A DNA stretch of 16,520 bases. Source: Candidatus Doudnabacteria bacterium (GTDB taxonomy: Bacteria > Patescibacteriota > Doudnabacteria > UBA920 > O2-02-FULL-48-8). The notes below the pieces were generated by a model that ran no database searches, was not told the DNA's origin, and saw nothing but the letters and a program-made list of their open reading frames with translations. The stretch spans positions 1 through 16,520 of the forward strand of contig JACQJI010000025.1 of NCBI GenBank assembly GCA_016198045.1, in the 5' to 3' direction. The translations under genes were made by a program, and so were the position numbers. Below are positions 4,204 through 13,335 of this stretch, one piece after another (the first letter of the stretch is position 1; every line of letters begins with the position of its first letter).

Positions 4204-5250
4204 ATGCCAACAACTGACGCGATTATCAAAATTTTTTCCCTGGCCACAATTTCCTTTATTGTGGCTATTAGTTTAACCCCGCTTTTAACCAACTTTTTGT
4301 ATAAGCATAAATTGGGCAAGCAAATCCGCGCTGACGGCTCTACTCCGGTTTACAGCAAACTTCATGAAAAAAAACAAGGCACTCCGACCATGGGCGGAGT
4401 ACTGATTTGGGCGACTACTATTTTGTTGGCAGTGGTATTTTGGTTTCTTGATCGAAAATTGGGTTGGGGTTTTTTTCACCGCTTAAACTTCGTGACTCGC
4501 CAGCAAACCCTTCTACCTTTGGGAGTACTGGGTGCAACCGCTCTGCTTGGCTTGCTTGATGATTATTTAGGAATCAAAGGAATAGGCGGAGGAATAGGCG
4601 GAGGACTGCGGGTGAGGCACCGGATGTTGTCTTACTTGCTGGTCGCGCTGGTTGGCGCTTATTGGTTTTATTACAAACTTGAATTTGATATTTTGCATAT
4701 TCCGGGATTCGGCGATTTTTCCATTGGCTGGTGGTATATTCCGTTGTTTATCTTCGTCGTGATAGCGACCAGCTTTTCCGTGAACCAAACCGATGGCTTG
4801 GATGGTTTGGCCGGTGGGGTTTTGGCTACGAGTTTTTTTGCTTATGGCCTGATTGCTTTTATCCAAAGCCGGTTTGAACTGGCAGCGCTTGCTGGCGTGA
4901 TTTCTGGCGCCCTACTGGCTTTCTTATGGTTCAATATCTATCCGGCGCGGTTCTTTATGGGCGATACCGGCTCAATGTCGCTGGGAACAGTTTTGGCTGT
5001 CATGGCTTTTTTGACCAATTCCGTGGCCGTGCTGCCAATTATTGGTTTTATTTTAGTTTTGGAATCAGCCTCGACGTTGCTCCAGTGGGCCAGCCGAGGC
5101 CTGCGCGGAAAAAAACTTTTTTTTTCCAGCCCCCTGCATCACCATTTTGAAGCCCAAGGCTGGCCGGAAACCAAAGTCACGATGCGATTTTGGGTGGTCT
5201 CCGGGGTAGCTGCGTTTATCGGAGTCGCGATTAATTTAATTGGAAGGTAA
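4204..5250 (+). CDS. mraY: Phospho-N-acetylmuramoyl-pentapeptide-transferase (MraY)
   Basis: MraY transfers phospho-MurNAc-pentapeptide from the UDP precursor to undecaprenyl phosphate, making lipid I at the inner membrane face. The 348-residue protein has about ten membrane segments and the family signatures: KKQGTPTMGG (56-65), the catalytic Asp pair DD (119-120), NQTDGLDGLAGG (194-205), FFMGDTGS (250-257) and LHHHFE (311-316). The cytoplasmic loop after DD carries a Gly/Ile repeat (GIGGGIGGG, 126-134) encoded by a 12-base tandem duplication near 4578-4601. The reading frame is open upstream to 4111, but the promoter at 4142-4170 places the true start at ATG 4204, which has only an A-rich leader and no clear Shine-Dalgarno sequence. 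It is the first gene of the cell-wall operon; the deacylase ATG follows its stop by one base. Confidence 0.96.
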   Translation: MPTTDAIIKIFSLATISFIVAISLTPLLTNFLYKHKLGKQIRADGSTPVYSKLHEKKQGTPTMGGVLIWATTILLAVVFWFLDRKLGWGFFHRLNFVTRQQTLLPLGVLGATALLGLLDDYLGIKGIGGGIGGGLRVRHRMLSYLLVALVGAYWFYYKLEFDILHIPGFGDFSIGWWYIPLFIFVVIATSFSVNQTDGLDGLAGGVLATSFFAYGLIAFIQSRFELAALAGVISGALLAFLWFNIYPARFFMGDTGSMSLGTVLAVMAFLTNSVAVLPIIGFILVLESASTLLQWASRGLRGKKLFFSSPLHHHFEAQGWPETKVTMRFWVVSGVAAFIGVAINLIGR

Positions 5251-5251
5251 C

Positions 5252-6811
5252 ATGTATAGCGTTGTTATAAAAAATGGCTCGATTCTTGACGGGACTGGCA
5301 AGCTGGCCTACCGAGCTGACATTGCCGTCGAAAAAAGAAAAATTGTCGAGATATCCCCGTCAATCCCTGCAGCAAAAGCGCAGCAGGTGATTGATGCCAA
5401 AGACAAGTTTGTGGCCCCTGGTTTTATCGACATCCAAAACCATTCGGATTCATACTGGACGCTGTTTGACCAGCCAGACCAAAAAAGCATGCTGGCCCAG
5501 GGGATTACCACAATCATTGTCGGCAATTGCGGCGCTTCGCTGGCGCCTCTGCCCACCCAAGAAGCGATCAAAGCCGTGCAAAAATGGCATGACCTTTCCG
5601 GGGTCAATCTTAACTGGGTGACGTTTGCCGAGTTTGTGGCAAGCCTTAGTCAAAAAAAGTTAGGAGTCAATGTCGGGAGTCTGGCTGGCCACGCCACAAT
5701 CCGGCGCGGTCTTTTGGCGGACCAGATTCGGGCCGTGACTGCTGATGAAATCAAAATCATGGAAGACATTTTGCGCAAGTCATTGGAAGAAGGGGCGTTT
5801 GGTTTTTCTTTAGGCTTAATTTATGCTCACGAAGTCAATTCGAGCCAAGAAGAGCTGGCCGCTTTGACCCGCGTGCTGAAAGTTCATGGCCGGTATCTGA
5901 CCGTGCATTTGCGGTCGGAGGCCAGTCACATTTTGGAAGCGCTGGACGAGGTCATCGAGCTGGCCAAAAGTTCAGAGGTCCCGCTTAAAATTTCCCATCT
6001 GAAAATCCGCGGCCAGAAAAATTGGCATTTGTTTGACCGTGTCATGAGCAAACTGGAGATAGCATATCATCAGGGGTTGGATTTAAGCTTCGACGTCTAC
6101 CCATATGACACGTCATGGTCGGTGCTCTATACCTATCTGCCGAAGTGGGCGTATGACGGCGGACGCACCCAAATTCTGCGCCGGATCAATCAGCCTGCGG
6201 AACGCCGAAAAATCTTGGATTATCTGCGCGCCGCTGAGGAAAATTTGGGAGAAATAGTAATCGCGATGGCTCAGCACAACCCGGGGTTTATAGGAAAAAC
6301 TATCGCCCAAATAGCCGCCAACCAAGCAGTCAGCAACGAAGAAGCGGTCTTGAATGTGCTGTCCGCCTGCGAGACGCAGGCCATTGTGTTTGATCATAAT
6401 TTGTCTGCCCAGCAGGTAGAATTGCTGACTTTTTCTCCATTGTCGTTGGTGGCTACTGACGGCGCCGGGTATTCCAAGGAAACTGAAAGCCTGGTCCATC
6501 CGCGCTGTTTTGGCACTATGCCAAGGTTTCTTAGAATGGTCAGGGAAAAACGAACGATCAACTGGGAATCAGCTATCCGGAAATTAACAAGTGAGCCCGC
6601 AAGAATTTTAGGCATTTCGGACAGGGGTAAAGTCAGTAAAAATCATTTCGCAGATCTGGTGATCTTTGACCCTAAAAAAATCACCGACCGGGCGACTTAC
6701 GAACACCCCTTTATTTACCCAGACGGCATGGAACAGGTCTTAGTCAACGGCCAGCTGGCTTATATGAGTCAAAACGTAGCGGGTCACTTCGGAGCTGTGA
6801 TAAAGAGATGA
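5252..6811 (+). CDS. N-acyl-D-amino-acid deacylase-family amidohydrolase (519 aa)
   Basis: This amidohydrolase resembles D-aminoacylase, which removes an acyl group from N-acyl-D-amino acids using bound zinc. The N-terminal beta domain (1-53) precedes the barrel. Cys93 (GNCG), His219 (HLRSE), His249 (ISHLK) and Asp403 (ATDGAG) match the known zinc ligands and catalytic Asp. The usual HxH of strand 1 (FIDxHTH) reads FIDIQNH: Gln62 replaces the first His and His64 keeps the second. HPRCFGT (416-422) and the C-terminal DLVIFDP (469-474) are also typical. The start is ATG 5252, with GGAAGG at 5242-5247. The gene is one base after mraY and overlaps murD by four bases, so it belongs to the peptidoglycan operon. 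Recycling or trimming of D-amino-acid derivatives is a reasonable inference. The substrate cannot be read from sequence. Confidence 0.88.
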   Translation: MYSVVIKNGSILDGTGKLAYRADIAVEKRKIVEISPSIPAAKAQQVIDAKDKFVAPGFIDIQNHSDSYWTLFDQPDQKSMLAQGITTIIVGNCGASLAPLPTQEAIKAVQKWHDLSGVNLNWVTFAEFVASLSQKKLGVNVGSLAGHATIRRGLLADQIRAVTADEIKIMEDILRKSLEEGAFGFSLGLIYAHEVNSSQEELAALTRVLKVHGRYLTVHLRSEASHILEALDEVIELAKSSEVPLKISHLKIRGQKNWHLFDRVMSKLEIAYHQGLDLSFDVYPYDTSWSVLYTYLPKWAYDGGRTQILRRINQPAERRKILDYLRAAEENLGEIVIAMAQHNPGFIGKTIAQIAANQAVSNEEAVLNVLSACETQAIVFDHNLSAQQVELLTFSPLSLVATDGAGYSKETESLVHPRCFGTMPRFLRMVREKRTINWESAIRKLTSEPARILGISDRGKVSKNHFADLVIFDPKKITDRATYEHPFIYPDGMEQVLVNGQLAYMSQNVAGHFGAVIKR

Positions 6812-8034
6812 CGCTGGCAGAATTGCAGGGTAAAAAAATAGCCATAGCCGGACTTGGTGTCAACAACCAAGGTTTAGTCGATTATTTCAGAGAAAAAAAC
6901 ATCAAGTTTGAAACACTGGAATGGGAATCCTGGCCTGAGCTTGATGAGAAACTCCAGCCGTTTGAAGTTTTGTTTCGCACCCCTGGATTGCCGTATGCCT
7001 CTTTGCCCATAACCCGAGCGTTAAACCGCGGAATTTTGGTCTACAGCCAAACCAAGTTGTTTTTTGACCTTTGCCCTTGCCCCATCATTGGCATTACTGG
7101 CACGAAAGGCAAAGGCACTACGGCCAATTTGGTTTATCAAATTTTGAAGCAAGGTGGCAGAAAGGTTTGGCTTGCTGGAAATGTGGGTCGAGATCCGTTT
7201 GATTTTCTTGATGAACTTGTGAGCGATGATTTGGTGGTTTTGGAACTTTCCAGTTTCCAGCTGCAAGATTTACACAAAAGCCCCAAATACGCCGTGGTAT
7301 TAAACATCACGCCTGATCACTTGAATCATCATAAAGACATTTCAGAATACGTCGAGGCCAAAAGCAATATACTGAGGCATCAATCTCGCACAGATTTCGC
7401 CGTCCTAAGCAAGCAGCTGCCGCGGTGGTTTGCCAAATTAGGAGCGGCAAGAAAGCTTTTTTTTGACCCTGACGAGGTTGCCCGCATGCCAAGCCGGCTT
7501 TTGGGCAAGCACAACTGGCATAATGTCGCTGCGGCATACACAGTGGCAAAAATATTTGAGGTGGATGAAAATACGATTAAGCGGGTAATTGCCGAATTTC
7601 CTCCGCTGCCGCATCGACTCAATCCCATCAGGAAGTTTAAGAACATTTTGATCGTAGATGACGCATTCAGCACCAACATTGAATCAACCATGGCGGCGAT
7701 TGATTCATTTGACCAACCGGTAATTTTAATTGTTGGCGGATACGATAAGGGACTGGATTTTGGCGCTTTGGGCAAAAAGATATTAAGCTCTCCCCACATC
7801 AAGGCATTGATTGTGATTGGCCAAGTAGCGCCGAAAATAATTAGTGCGGTGGCAGGTTACCGCGGCCAGATAGCCAACGGTGATAGAAGTTTGTCGGAAA
7901 TAGTCAGGCAGGCGATGTTGATGGCAGCTGCCGGAGACGTGGTCCTTTTCTCCCCAGGCACATCCAGTTTTGATATGTTTAAAAATGAAGCTGATCGCGG
8001 TGAACAGTTCGAGCAAATCGTAAATCAACTATGA
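6808..8034 (+). CDS. murD: UDP-N-acetylmuramoyl-L-alanine--D-glutamate ligase (MurD)
   Basis: MurD adds D-Glu to UDP-MurNAc-L-Ala in the cytoplasm, using ATP. The N-terminal Rossmann-like domain begins IAIAGLGVNNQG (11-22). The ATP loop is GTKGKGTT (98-105), followed by ELSSFQL (146-152), NITPDHLNHH (166-175), and Lys185 in VEAKSNIL at the position of the carbamylated lysine. GKHNWHN, PHRL and the C-terminal GGYDKG and LFSPGTSSFDMFKNEADRGEQF-type block complete the Mur-ligase layout. At 408 residues it is shorter than the usual 440-450, mainly through shortened loops. The usual D-S-K-A-T-N motif is DAFSTN, so the Lys is missing. The start ATG overlaps the deacylase stop by four bases, and its stop overlaps ftsW likewise. 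MurD rather than MurC/E/F is favoured by the context and by the KNxxxRG ending. Confidence 0.92.
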   Translation: MTLAELQGKKIAIAGLGVNNQGLVDYFREKNIKFETLEWESWPELDEKLQPFEVLFRTPGLPYASLPITRALNRGILVYSQTKLFFDLCPCPIIGITGTKGKGTTANLVYQILKQGGRKVWLAGNVGRDPFDFLDELVSDDLVVLELSSFQLQDLHKSPKYAVVLNITPDHLNHHKDISEYVEAKSNILRHQSRTDFAVLSKQLPRWFAKLGAARKLFFDPDEVARMPSRLLGKHNWHNVAAAYTVAKIFEVDENTIKRVIAEFPPLPHRLNPIRKFKNILIVDDAFSTNIESTMAAIDSFDQPVILIVGGYDKGLDFGALGKKILSSPHIKALIVIGQVAPKIISAVAGYRGQIANGDRSLSEIVRQAMLMAAAGDVVLFSPGTSSFDMFKNEADRGEQFEQIVNQL

Positions 8035-9137
8035 AGCGCAAAATTTTACCCAAACCGGATTATATTCTGCTGACTGTGGCTCTGGCTTTGCTTGTTTTTG
8101 GACTTCTCGCAGTATCATCGGCATCCACAGTCCTGTCTTATGAGAGATTCGAAAATAATTACTATTATTTTTTAAGGCAGCTCATGTTCGGAGCCGTGCC
8201 GGGTTTGATTTTAATGTATTTGTTATCCCGCATAAATTACCATTTTTGGCAGAAGGTCGCGCCGCTGTTGGTACTGATCGGGATAATTTTGCTTGTATTA
8301 GTGCTGGTTCCGGGAATTGGCTTTAAGGTCGGCAACGCCCGAAGATGGATTAATTTCGGATTCTTTCTTTTTCAGCCGGCCGAGTTCGTCAAGCTCGCAA
8401 CGATTCTTTATTTGGCCAGTTGGTTTGATAAACGGAAGCAGCATGTCCACGATTTGTATTATGGATTTCTTCCGAGTCTTGCGATCTCCGCACTGATTGC
8501 CGGTCTAGTCATGCTGGAGCCAGACATAGGCACGATGCTGGTACTGGTCGCTGTGGTCGCCAGCATGTTTTTCGTCGGCGGGGCCAAGCTTAAGCACCTC
8601 GCTTCTGCCGCAGGAGTTGGCTTGCTGGTGTTTTGGTTGGCGATAAAGGCGGCGCCCTATCGGCTCCAGCGCATTTTGGCCTACCTGAATCCGCAGTCAG
8701 ACACTTTGGGTATCTCCTACCAAATCAACCAAGCGCTTCTGGCAATCGGCTCTGGGGGGTTATGGGGCTTGGGTTTTGGCCAGTCGAGACAGAAATATAA
8801 TTATCTTCCCGAGCCGATAGGGGATTCAATTTTCGCCATTATGTCGGAAGAACTGGGTTTTGCAAGAGTCGCTTTGGTACTGCTGATGTTTTTTATCCTG
8901 GCTTACCGTGGCTTCAAAATCGCCCTGTCAGCCCAGGACAATTTCGGCAAAATGGCAGCGGTCGGCATCACTTCCTGGATTGTCCTGCAAGCCTTGATCA
9001 ATATCGGAGGAATCACCAAGACCATTCCTCTGACCGGCATACCTTTGCCGTTTGTCTCATACGGCTCGTCAGCGCTGGCTCTGACTCTAGCTGGAGTCGG
9101 AATACTCCTTAATATCTCAAGGTATTCTCGCAGTTAA
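8031..9137 (+). CDS. ftsW: FtsW/RodA-type SEDS peptidoglycan glycosyltransferase
   Basis: This SEDS-family polytopic protein polymerises lipid II into glycan strands together with a class B penicillin-binding protein. The 368 residues form about ten membrane segments. Signatures are GNARRWI (101-107), QPAEFVKLA (115-123), LEPDIGT (162-168), YQINQALLAIGSGGLWGLGFG (230-250), PEPIGDSIFAIMSEELGF (260-277) and KTIPLTGIPLPFVSYGSSAL (330-349). Asp265 aligns with the essential Asp of FtsW/RodA, while the usual His-Thr before it are Ile-Gly, a variant also seen in related phyla by recollection. Placement after murD favours FtsW over RodA. No class B PBP gene is in the window. The start overlaps the murD stop by four bases. 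Confidence 0.92.
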   Translation: MKRKILPKPDYILLTVALALLVFGLLAVSSASTVLSYERFENNYYYFLRQLMFGAVPGLILMYLLSRINYHFWQKVAPLLVLIGIILLVLVLVPGIGFKVGNARRWINFGFFLFQPAEFVKLATILYLASWFDKRKQHVHDLYYGFLPSLAISALIAGLVMLEPDIGTMLVLVAVVASMFFVGGAKLKHLASAAGVGLLVFWLAIKAAPYRLQRILAYLNPQSDTLGISYQINQALLAIGSGGLWGLGFGQSRQKYNYLPEPIGDSIFAIMSEELGFARVALVLLMFFILAYRGFKIALSAQDNFGKMAAVGITSWIVLQALINIGGITKTIPLTGIPLPFVSYGSSALALTLAGVGILLNISRYSRS

Positions 9138-9141
9138 ATAT

Positions 9142-11127
9142 ATGCCTTATCTACCGACAAAATTTGATATGGGGCCGCTGCAGAGAAAGGCTTCTTCACA
9201 TGAGCGGTATGATGTTGACCGCAGTATTTATTTGGGCAAGCCAGCCAGACCGCTCAGAAGAATGAAAGCCTTTCGCAACTGGCGCGGCATTCTGTCATTC
9301 GCTCTGATCTCAATGCTTTCAGTATCTGTGGTGTATGCTGCAAAATACCTTTCTTCCGGGCGCAGTCAGGCTATGGAAATTTTGGGCGCAGCAACGAACG
9401 CTTATGAAGATTTAAGCCAGGCTTCTAAAAGTTTGCAAAGTCAAAGATTTGACGAAGCCGAAGCCCAGTTTAAGTCGGCGCAAGATGACCTTTCGATCGC
9501 CCAGGAAAAGTTTGATCCATATCGTTATCTGGCCATGCTTGTCCCGCAGGCTAGAGATGCCGAGGATGTCCTTGAAGGCGCCTATCTGCTCTCAGAAGCG
9601 GGCAGAAATCTGGCCAGCGCCCTGCAATTTTTTGATGACCTCAATCTCGACAGCAATGGGGTTAACACTCCCAGCTTCAGCCAGAAGCTTGAAGACAACC
9701 TGACATATTTGTCCAATAGCCTGCAATTGCTAAGAAGCGCCAAATCCAAGCTTAGTACTATTTCGGATCTGCCGGTTTTGGACGAAATAGATAAGCTGAC
9801 GGTTGTGCTGCAAAAACTGGTTGATTTGGAAGATTTGTTTTTGGCGTTTTCCGGCGATGGACAAAAAACGTATTTGTTGGCTTTTCAGAATTATGACGAA
9901 GCTCGCGCGACCGGAGGATTTATCGGCACTTATGGCGTATTGAAAGTCGAGGACGGGCGGATTAAAAATCTCGCCATTGACAGCGTTTACGACTTGGACG
10001 GCCGGATCAACAGCCTGATTGCGGCCCCTGGCCCGTTCCAGCCGCAGATTAAGCGCTGGGCTATGCGCGACGCTAATTGGTTTGTGGATTTCAGTCTGAG
10101 CAGCAAAAAATTGCTCTATTTCTTGGAGCAGGGCCAAGAGACGGCTGATGGCGTGATCGCTGTCACTCCGAAATTATTTGAAGACTTACTTATGTTAGTT
10201 GGGCCCATACATATGGATACCTACGGAGTCACGCTGACTTCTGCAAATTTTCAGCAAGTCGCCCAATATAAAAGTTCTATGGATTATGACCGGCAGACCA
10301 ACGAGCCAAAGAAATTCCTTGCGGATTTCGCGCCGGTTCTCCTCAACCGCCTGACTAATCTTAGGAGAGAGGACTGGTACGTACTATTTGAGATACTTTA
10401 CGAGAATCTGCAAAATAAGCAGCTGCTTCTTTATAGCAAAAATGAAGCAGTGCAGGATCGAGTCAGCAAGCTTAATTTTGGCGGACAGGTTATGGAGACA
10501 GACTATGACTATCTGGCCATAGTCAATTCCAATCTTGGCGGCACTAAGACAGATTTGGAGATAGTGCAAAACGCCGAACTGGCCACCAAAATTGCCTCTG
10601 ACGGCACAGTTATCAACTATTTGCGTTTAAGCAGGTTTAATACAGCAGCAGAGGTAAATCGTAACTTTGTAAGAATCTTGGCGCCGCTCGGTTCTGAATT
10701 AATTTTTACCGAAGGCATCGAACAAGGGCCGCATCTTGATTCATACTCTGCAGGGTTAAGCAAGGATCCGGATTTGAACAGCTGGGATTGGGGAGAGTTG
10801 AAATGGGATCGCGTGTTTGTCCGGACCGAATCAGGCAAAACCGAATTTTCGTTCTGGCTGAACGCAGTGCCGGCGCAGAAAAATGAGGTTTTGCTCGTTT
10901 ACCGCCTGCCGTTTGAGGTTAAGGTTGGGTTGCTGTTCAATCCCACTGCCGCTTACAGCATGCTGTTTCAGAGGCAGAGCGGCAGCAAACCGTATGAGTT
11001 TCGCCATCGGGTCAGTACGGACCTGCATTCAGTCTGGAGCACGACCAATGTCCTTGCAGGCAGTGATTTGAGTTATTCGTCAATGAGCAGTAGAGATGAT
11101 TATTGGGCGGTAATGTTGAAAAAATGA
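9142..11127 (+). CDS. DUF4012 domain protein, single-pass membrane (661 aa)
   Basis: This large protein has a basic N-terminal cytoplasmic tail (1-48), one membrane segment (about 49-69) and an extracytoplasmic remainder. Residues 75-235 form predicted helical hairpins rich in Ala, Gln, Glu and Asp. The DUF4012 core begins with LLAFQNYDEARATGGFIGTY (245-264), matching the family's 'E.R.tGGFiGsY' block, and includes ADGVIAVTPKLFEDLL with VGPI soon after. The later part (about 480-655) is beta-rich and ends with a Ser/Thr-rich tail. DUF4012 has no settled activity; it occurs in cell-surface polysaccharide and cell-wall gene sets of Actinobacteria and Patescibacteria. The gene follows ftsW by four bases and overlaps murJ by four, so a role in wall assembly is inferred. 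No clear ribosome binding site precedes ATG 9142. Confidence 0.85.
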   Translation: MPYLPTKFDMGPLQRKASSHERYDVDRSIYLGKPARPLRRMKAFRNWRGILSFALISMLSVSVVYAAKYLSSGRSQAMEILGAATNAYEDLSQASKSLQSQRFDEAEAQFKSAQDDLSIAQEKFDPYRYLAMLVPQARDAEDVLEGAYLLSEAGRNLASALQFFDDLNLDSNGVNTPSFSQKLEDNLTYLSNSLQLLRSAKSKLSTISDLPVLDEIDKLTVVLQKLVDLEDLFLAFSGDGQKTYLLAFQNYDEARATGGFIGTYGVLKVEDGRIKNLAIDSVYDLDGRINSLIAAPGPFQPQIKRWAMRDANWFVDFSLSSKKLLYFLEQGQETADGVIAVTPKLFEDLLMLVGPIHMDTYGVTLTSANFQQVAQYKSSMDYDRQTNEPKKFLADFAPVLLNRLTNLRREDWYVLFEILYENLQNKQLLLYSKNEAVQDRVSKLNFGGQVMETDYDYLAIVNSNLGGTKTDLEIVQNAELATKIASDGTVINYLRLSRFNTAAEVNRNFVRILAPLGSELIFTEGIEQGPHLDSYSAGLSKDPDLNSWDWGELKWDRVFVRTESGKTEFSFWLNAVPAQKNEVLLVYRLPFEVKVGLLFNPTAAYSMLFQRQSGSKPYEFRHRVSTDLHSVWSTTNVLAGSDLSYSSMSSRDDYWAVMLKK

Positions 11128-12731
11128 CTATCACCCAGCGATTAGACAGTGTTGGCCGAGCGACTCTGATTATCGGAGTTTTTTCTTTGCTGGCCAAAAT
11201 TTCGGGTTTGCTGCGCGACGCGATCTTGGCCCACCAGTTTGGCACGTCCACGCTGGTTGACGCCTATACCGCGGCTTTTCGCATTCCGGACTTTATTTTT
11301 AATTTATTGATCTTGGGCACGGTCTCTGTGGCGTTTATTCCGATTTTTTCCGAAGTTCTGATGAAGGATCGGGAGCACGCGTTCCGCTTCGCTTCGGGAG
11401 TGCTCAACATCACATTCGTTGCGATGGCGGCATTGGCGCTCGTGGCATTCCTGTTTATTGATCCACTGATCCGATTAATCGCTCCCGGGTTTGACGTTGA
11501 GACTTATGAGCTGACCAAAACTTTCAGCAGAATTTTTTTGATCACTCCCGTACTGTTCGCTGTGTCTTCGGTGGTTTCGAGCATTCTCAATACTTACAAG
11601 AGATTTACGCTCATGGCTGTAGCTCCGTTGCTTTATAACTTCGGCATAATCGGCGGCATCGTGTTTTTCTATCCCATATTCGGCCCAAATGGCATTGCGT
11701 TTGGGGTTGTCCTCGGCGCTCTTTTGCATTTGTTGGTCCAAATACCGAGCTTGTTTGTTTTGAAATTTCGGTATTCGCTCACCATTCATTTGGATCGGCA
11801 TTTTTTTGATTTTTGGAAATTGTATTGGCCGCGAATTTTTTCTATGGGTACTGGGCAAGTCACATTCTTGATCGCCACATTTTTTGGATCATTTTTGGCT
11901 TCCGGCTCGCTTTCAGCTTTTTATTATGCCAACAACCTTCAGGCGATGTTCCTGAGCATATTTGCGATCAGTGCTGCGCTCGCGGTGTTTCCAACTCTTT
12001 CTGACCTCTATAACAAGCGCGACGATCATGGATTTAAGGACGTGCTGGCCAAAACAGCCATTCAAATCATGTTTTTTGTTGTCCCAATTTCAGTCTTGAT
12101 GCTGGTAGAGAGAGCGCAGATCGTTCGTCTCATCTACGGAGCTGGACAGGGAACAAATTTCGACTTCGAAGCGACCAAGTTAGTTTCCCTGACCCTGGGA
12201 CTGTTCGTAATATCCTTGTTTGCGCAAGGCTTGTCTCCGCTATTTATGCGTGCTTTTTACGCCAGACACAATACCGCCACGCCCGTTATCATTGGACTGA
12301 TTACTATAGCGCTCAATGTGGCGGTCACGTATTTCTTGGTAATGCGCTTTGGGGTGCCTGGCATGGCGCTGGCATTTTCTTTGACTTCAATCATTCAGCT
12401 GCTTATGTTGGTGGCAGAGCTTCATCATAAAATCGGTAATATCCACGACGATTACCTAATCATCAATGCCCTTAAAGTCGGGATCAGCTCCGTGATTGCT
12501 GGGCTGACAACCTACGTTGGTTTGTATCTCATCGCTCCATGGGTCGATATGAATACCTATGTAGGTGTGTTGGTTCAGGCAGTGGGCGCGGGTATAATTG
12601 GCGTTACGACCTACGTGGGTGTGGGACTGATGATCAGTCTTGAGGAAGCCAAACATTTACTGACTTCAATTAGAACTATGGTTGCAAAAGTAACCGGAGC
12701 CGCGCATGAAAATCAAGGCAGTGATTTTTGA
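11124..12731 (+). CDS. murJ: Lipid II flippase MurJ
   Basis: MurJ (MviN family, MOP superfamily) moves lipid II across the membrane. The 535-residue protein has about 14 membrane segments. The N-terminus SGLLRDAILAHQFG (27-40), VDAYTAAFRIPD (45-56) and LGTVSVAFIPIFSE correspond to helices 1-2 of MurJ; Arg31 and Asp46 align with E. coli Arg24 and Asp39. The arginine pair of the E. coli 'NLLRR' segment is replaced by hydrophobic residues and Asn60 here. ATG 11124 overlaps the DUF4012 stop (ATGA) and is preferred over a TTG at 11103. The C-terminal helices contain TYVG three times (near residues 466, 483 and 501). The gene overlaps the next by 26 bases. Confidence 0.93.
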   Translation: MTITQRLDSVGRATLIIGVFSLLAKISGLLRDAILAHQFGTSTLVDAYTAAFRIPDFIFNLLILGTVSVAFIPIFSEVLMKDREHAFRFASGVLNITFVAMAALALVAFLFIDPLIRLIAPGFDVETYELTKTFSRIFLITPVLFAVSSVVSSILNTYKRFTLMAVAPLLYNFGIIGGIVFFYPIFGPNGIAFGVVLGALLHLLVQIPSLFVLKFRYSLTIHLDRHFFDFWKLYWPRIFSMGTGQVTFLIATFFGSFLASGSLSAFYYANNLQAMFLSIFAISAALAVFPTLSDLYNKRDDHGFKDVLAKTAIQIMFFVVPISVLMLVERAQIVRLIYGAGQGTNFDFEATKLVSLTLGLFVISLFAQGLSPLFMRAFYARHNTATPVIIGLITIALNVAVTYFLVMRFGVPGMALAFSLTSIIQLLMLVAELHHKIGNIHDDYLIINALKVGISSVIAGLTTYVGLYLIAPWVDMNTYVGVLVQAVGAGIIGVTTYVGVGLMISLEEAKHLLTSIRTMVAKVTGAAHENQGSDF

Positions 12732-13335
12732 CATTGACGGGGTGCTGATTGATTCTTTAGGTGCCAATGCCGAGTTCTTTGCCCATTTTTTTAGGTCAAT
12801 TGGCCACCGCCGGTTTTCCAAATCAAAGTACGCTGAGTTTAACCATATGACAATGTTTGATATAATCAAGAACCTTGGACCGACCAAATCAACTGCCTCA
12901 GTCCGAAAACTTTGGCGAGCCGCCAAAAAATTTCCGTACCCCTTTGATTTGGTTAAGGTGCCAAGCAATGCTGTGAGCACAGTAAAGTCCTTGTCGAGAC
13001 TATACCGGATAGGCGTGGTCACGAGTCGCGTAAGAGCCAGCGCGGCGGACATCTTGAATCGCTATGGGTTTAAACGATTTGTAAAGGTCGTCGTGGGATT
13101 TGAGGATTTCCGGCATCCCAAACCGCACCCTCAACCGCTGCGCGTGGCACTGCGCAGATTAAAAATTAAGCCGCGTGAAGCAGTTTACGTTGGCGATACG
13201 GAGACTGATTTATTAAGCGCCAAAGCCGCCGGCGTAATTGCAGTTTACTTTGCCAACCGCAAACACAAACTTGCTGACTACCACGTTTCATCCTTTGGAC
13301 AACTGGCTGATATTTTAAGAAAATATGCAGGATAA
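12706..13335 (+). CDS. HAD-superfamily hydrolase, phosphatase-like (209 aa)
   Basis: This haloacid-dehalogenase phosphatase has a complete catalytic set: DIDGVLIDS with the nucleophile Asp9 and acid Asp11, Thr106/Ser107 in VVTSR, Lys139 in HPKPHP, and GDTETD with Asp164 and Asp168. A helical cap lies at about 15-85. The layout matches phosphoglycolate phosphatase/PpaX-type enzymes, but the substrate cannot be deduced; a sugar phosphate or pyrophosphate is possible. The start at 12706 is supported by GGAG six bases upstream, within the 3' end of murJ (26-base overlap). The stop overlaps lepA by 11 bases. Its location in a cell-wall operon does not in itself show a wall role, since lepA follows directly. 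Confidence 0.88.
   Translation: MKIKAVIFDIDGVLIDSLGANAEFFAHFFRSIGHRRFSKSKYAEFNHMTMFDIIKNLGPTKSTASVRKLWRAAKKFPYPFDLVKVPSNAVSTVKSLSRLYRIGVVTSRVRASAADILNRYGFKRFVKVVVGFEDFRHPKPHPQPLRVALRRLKIKPREAVYVGDTETDLLSAKAAGVIAVYFANRKHKLADYHVSSFGQLADILRKYAG

Noticed and set aside
7380..7802. Antisense frame of 140 codons within murD
   Set aside because: The murD reading frame is intact with all motifs; this is a shadow frame with no supporting signals.
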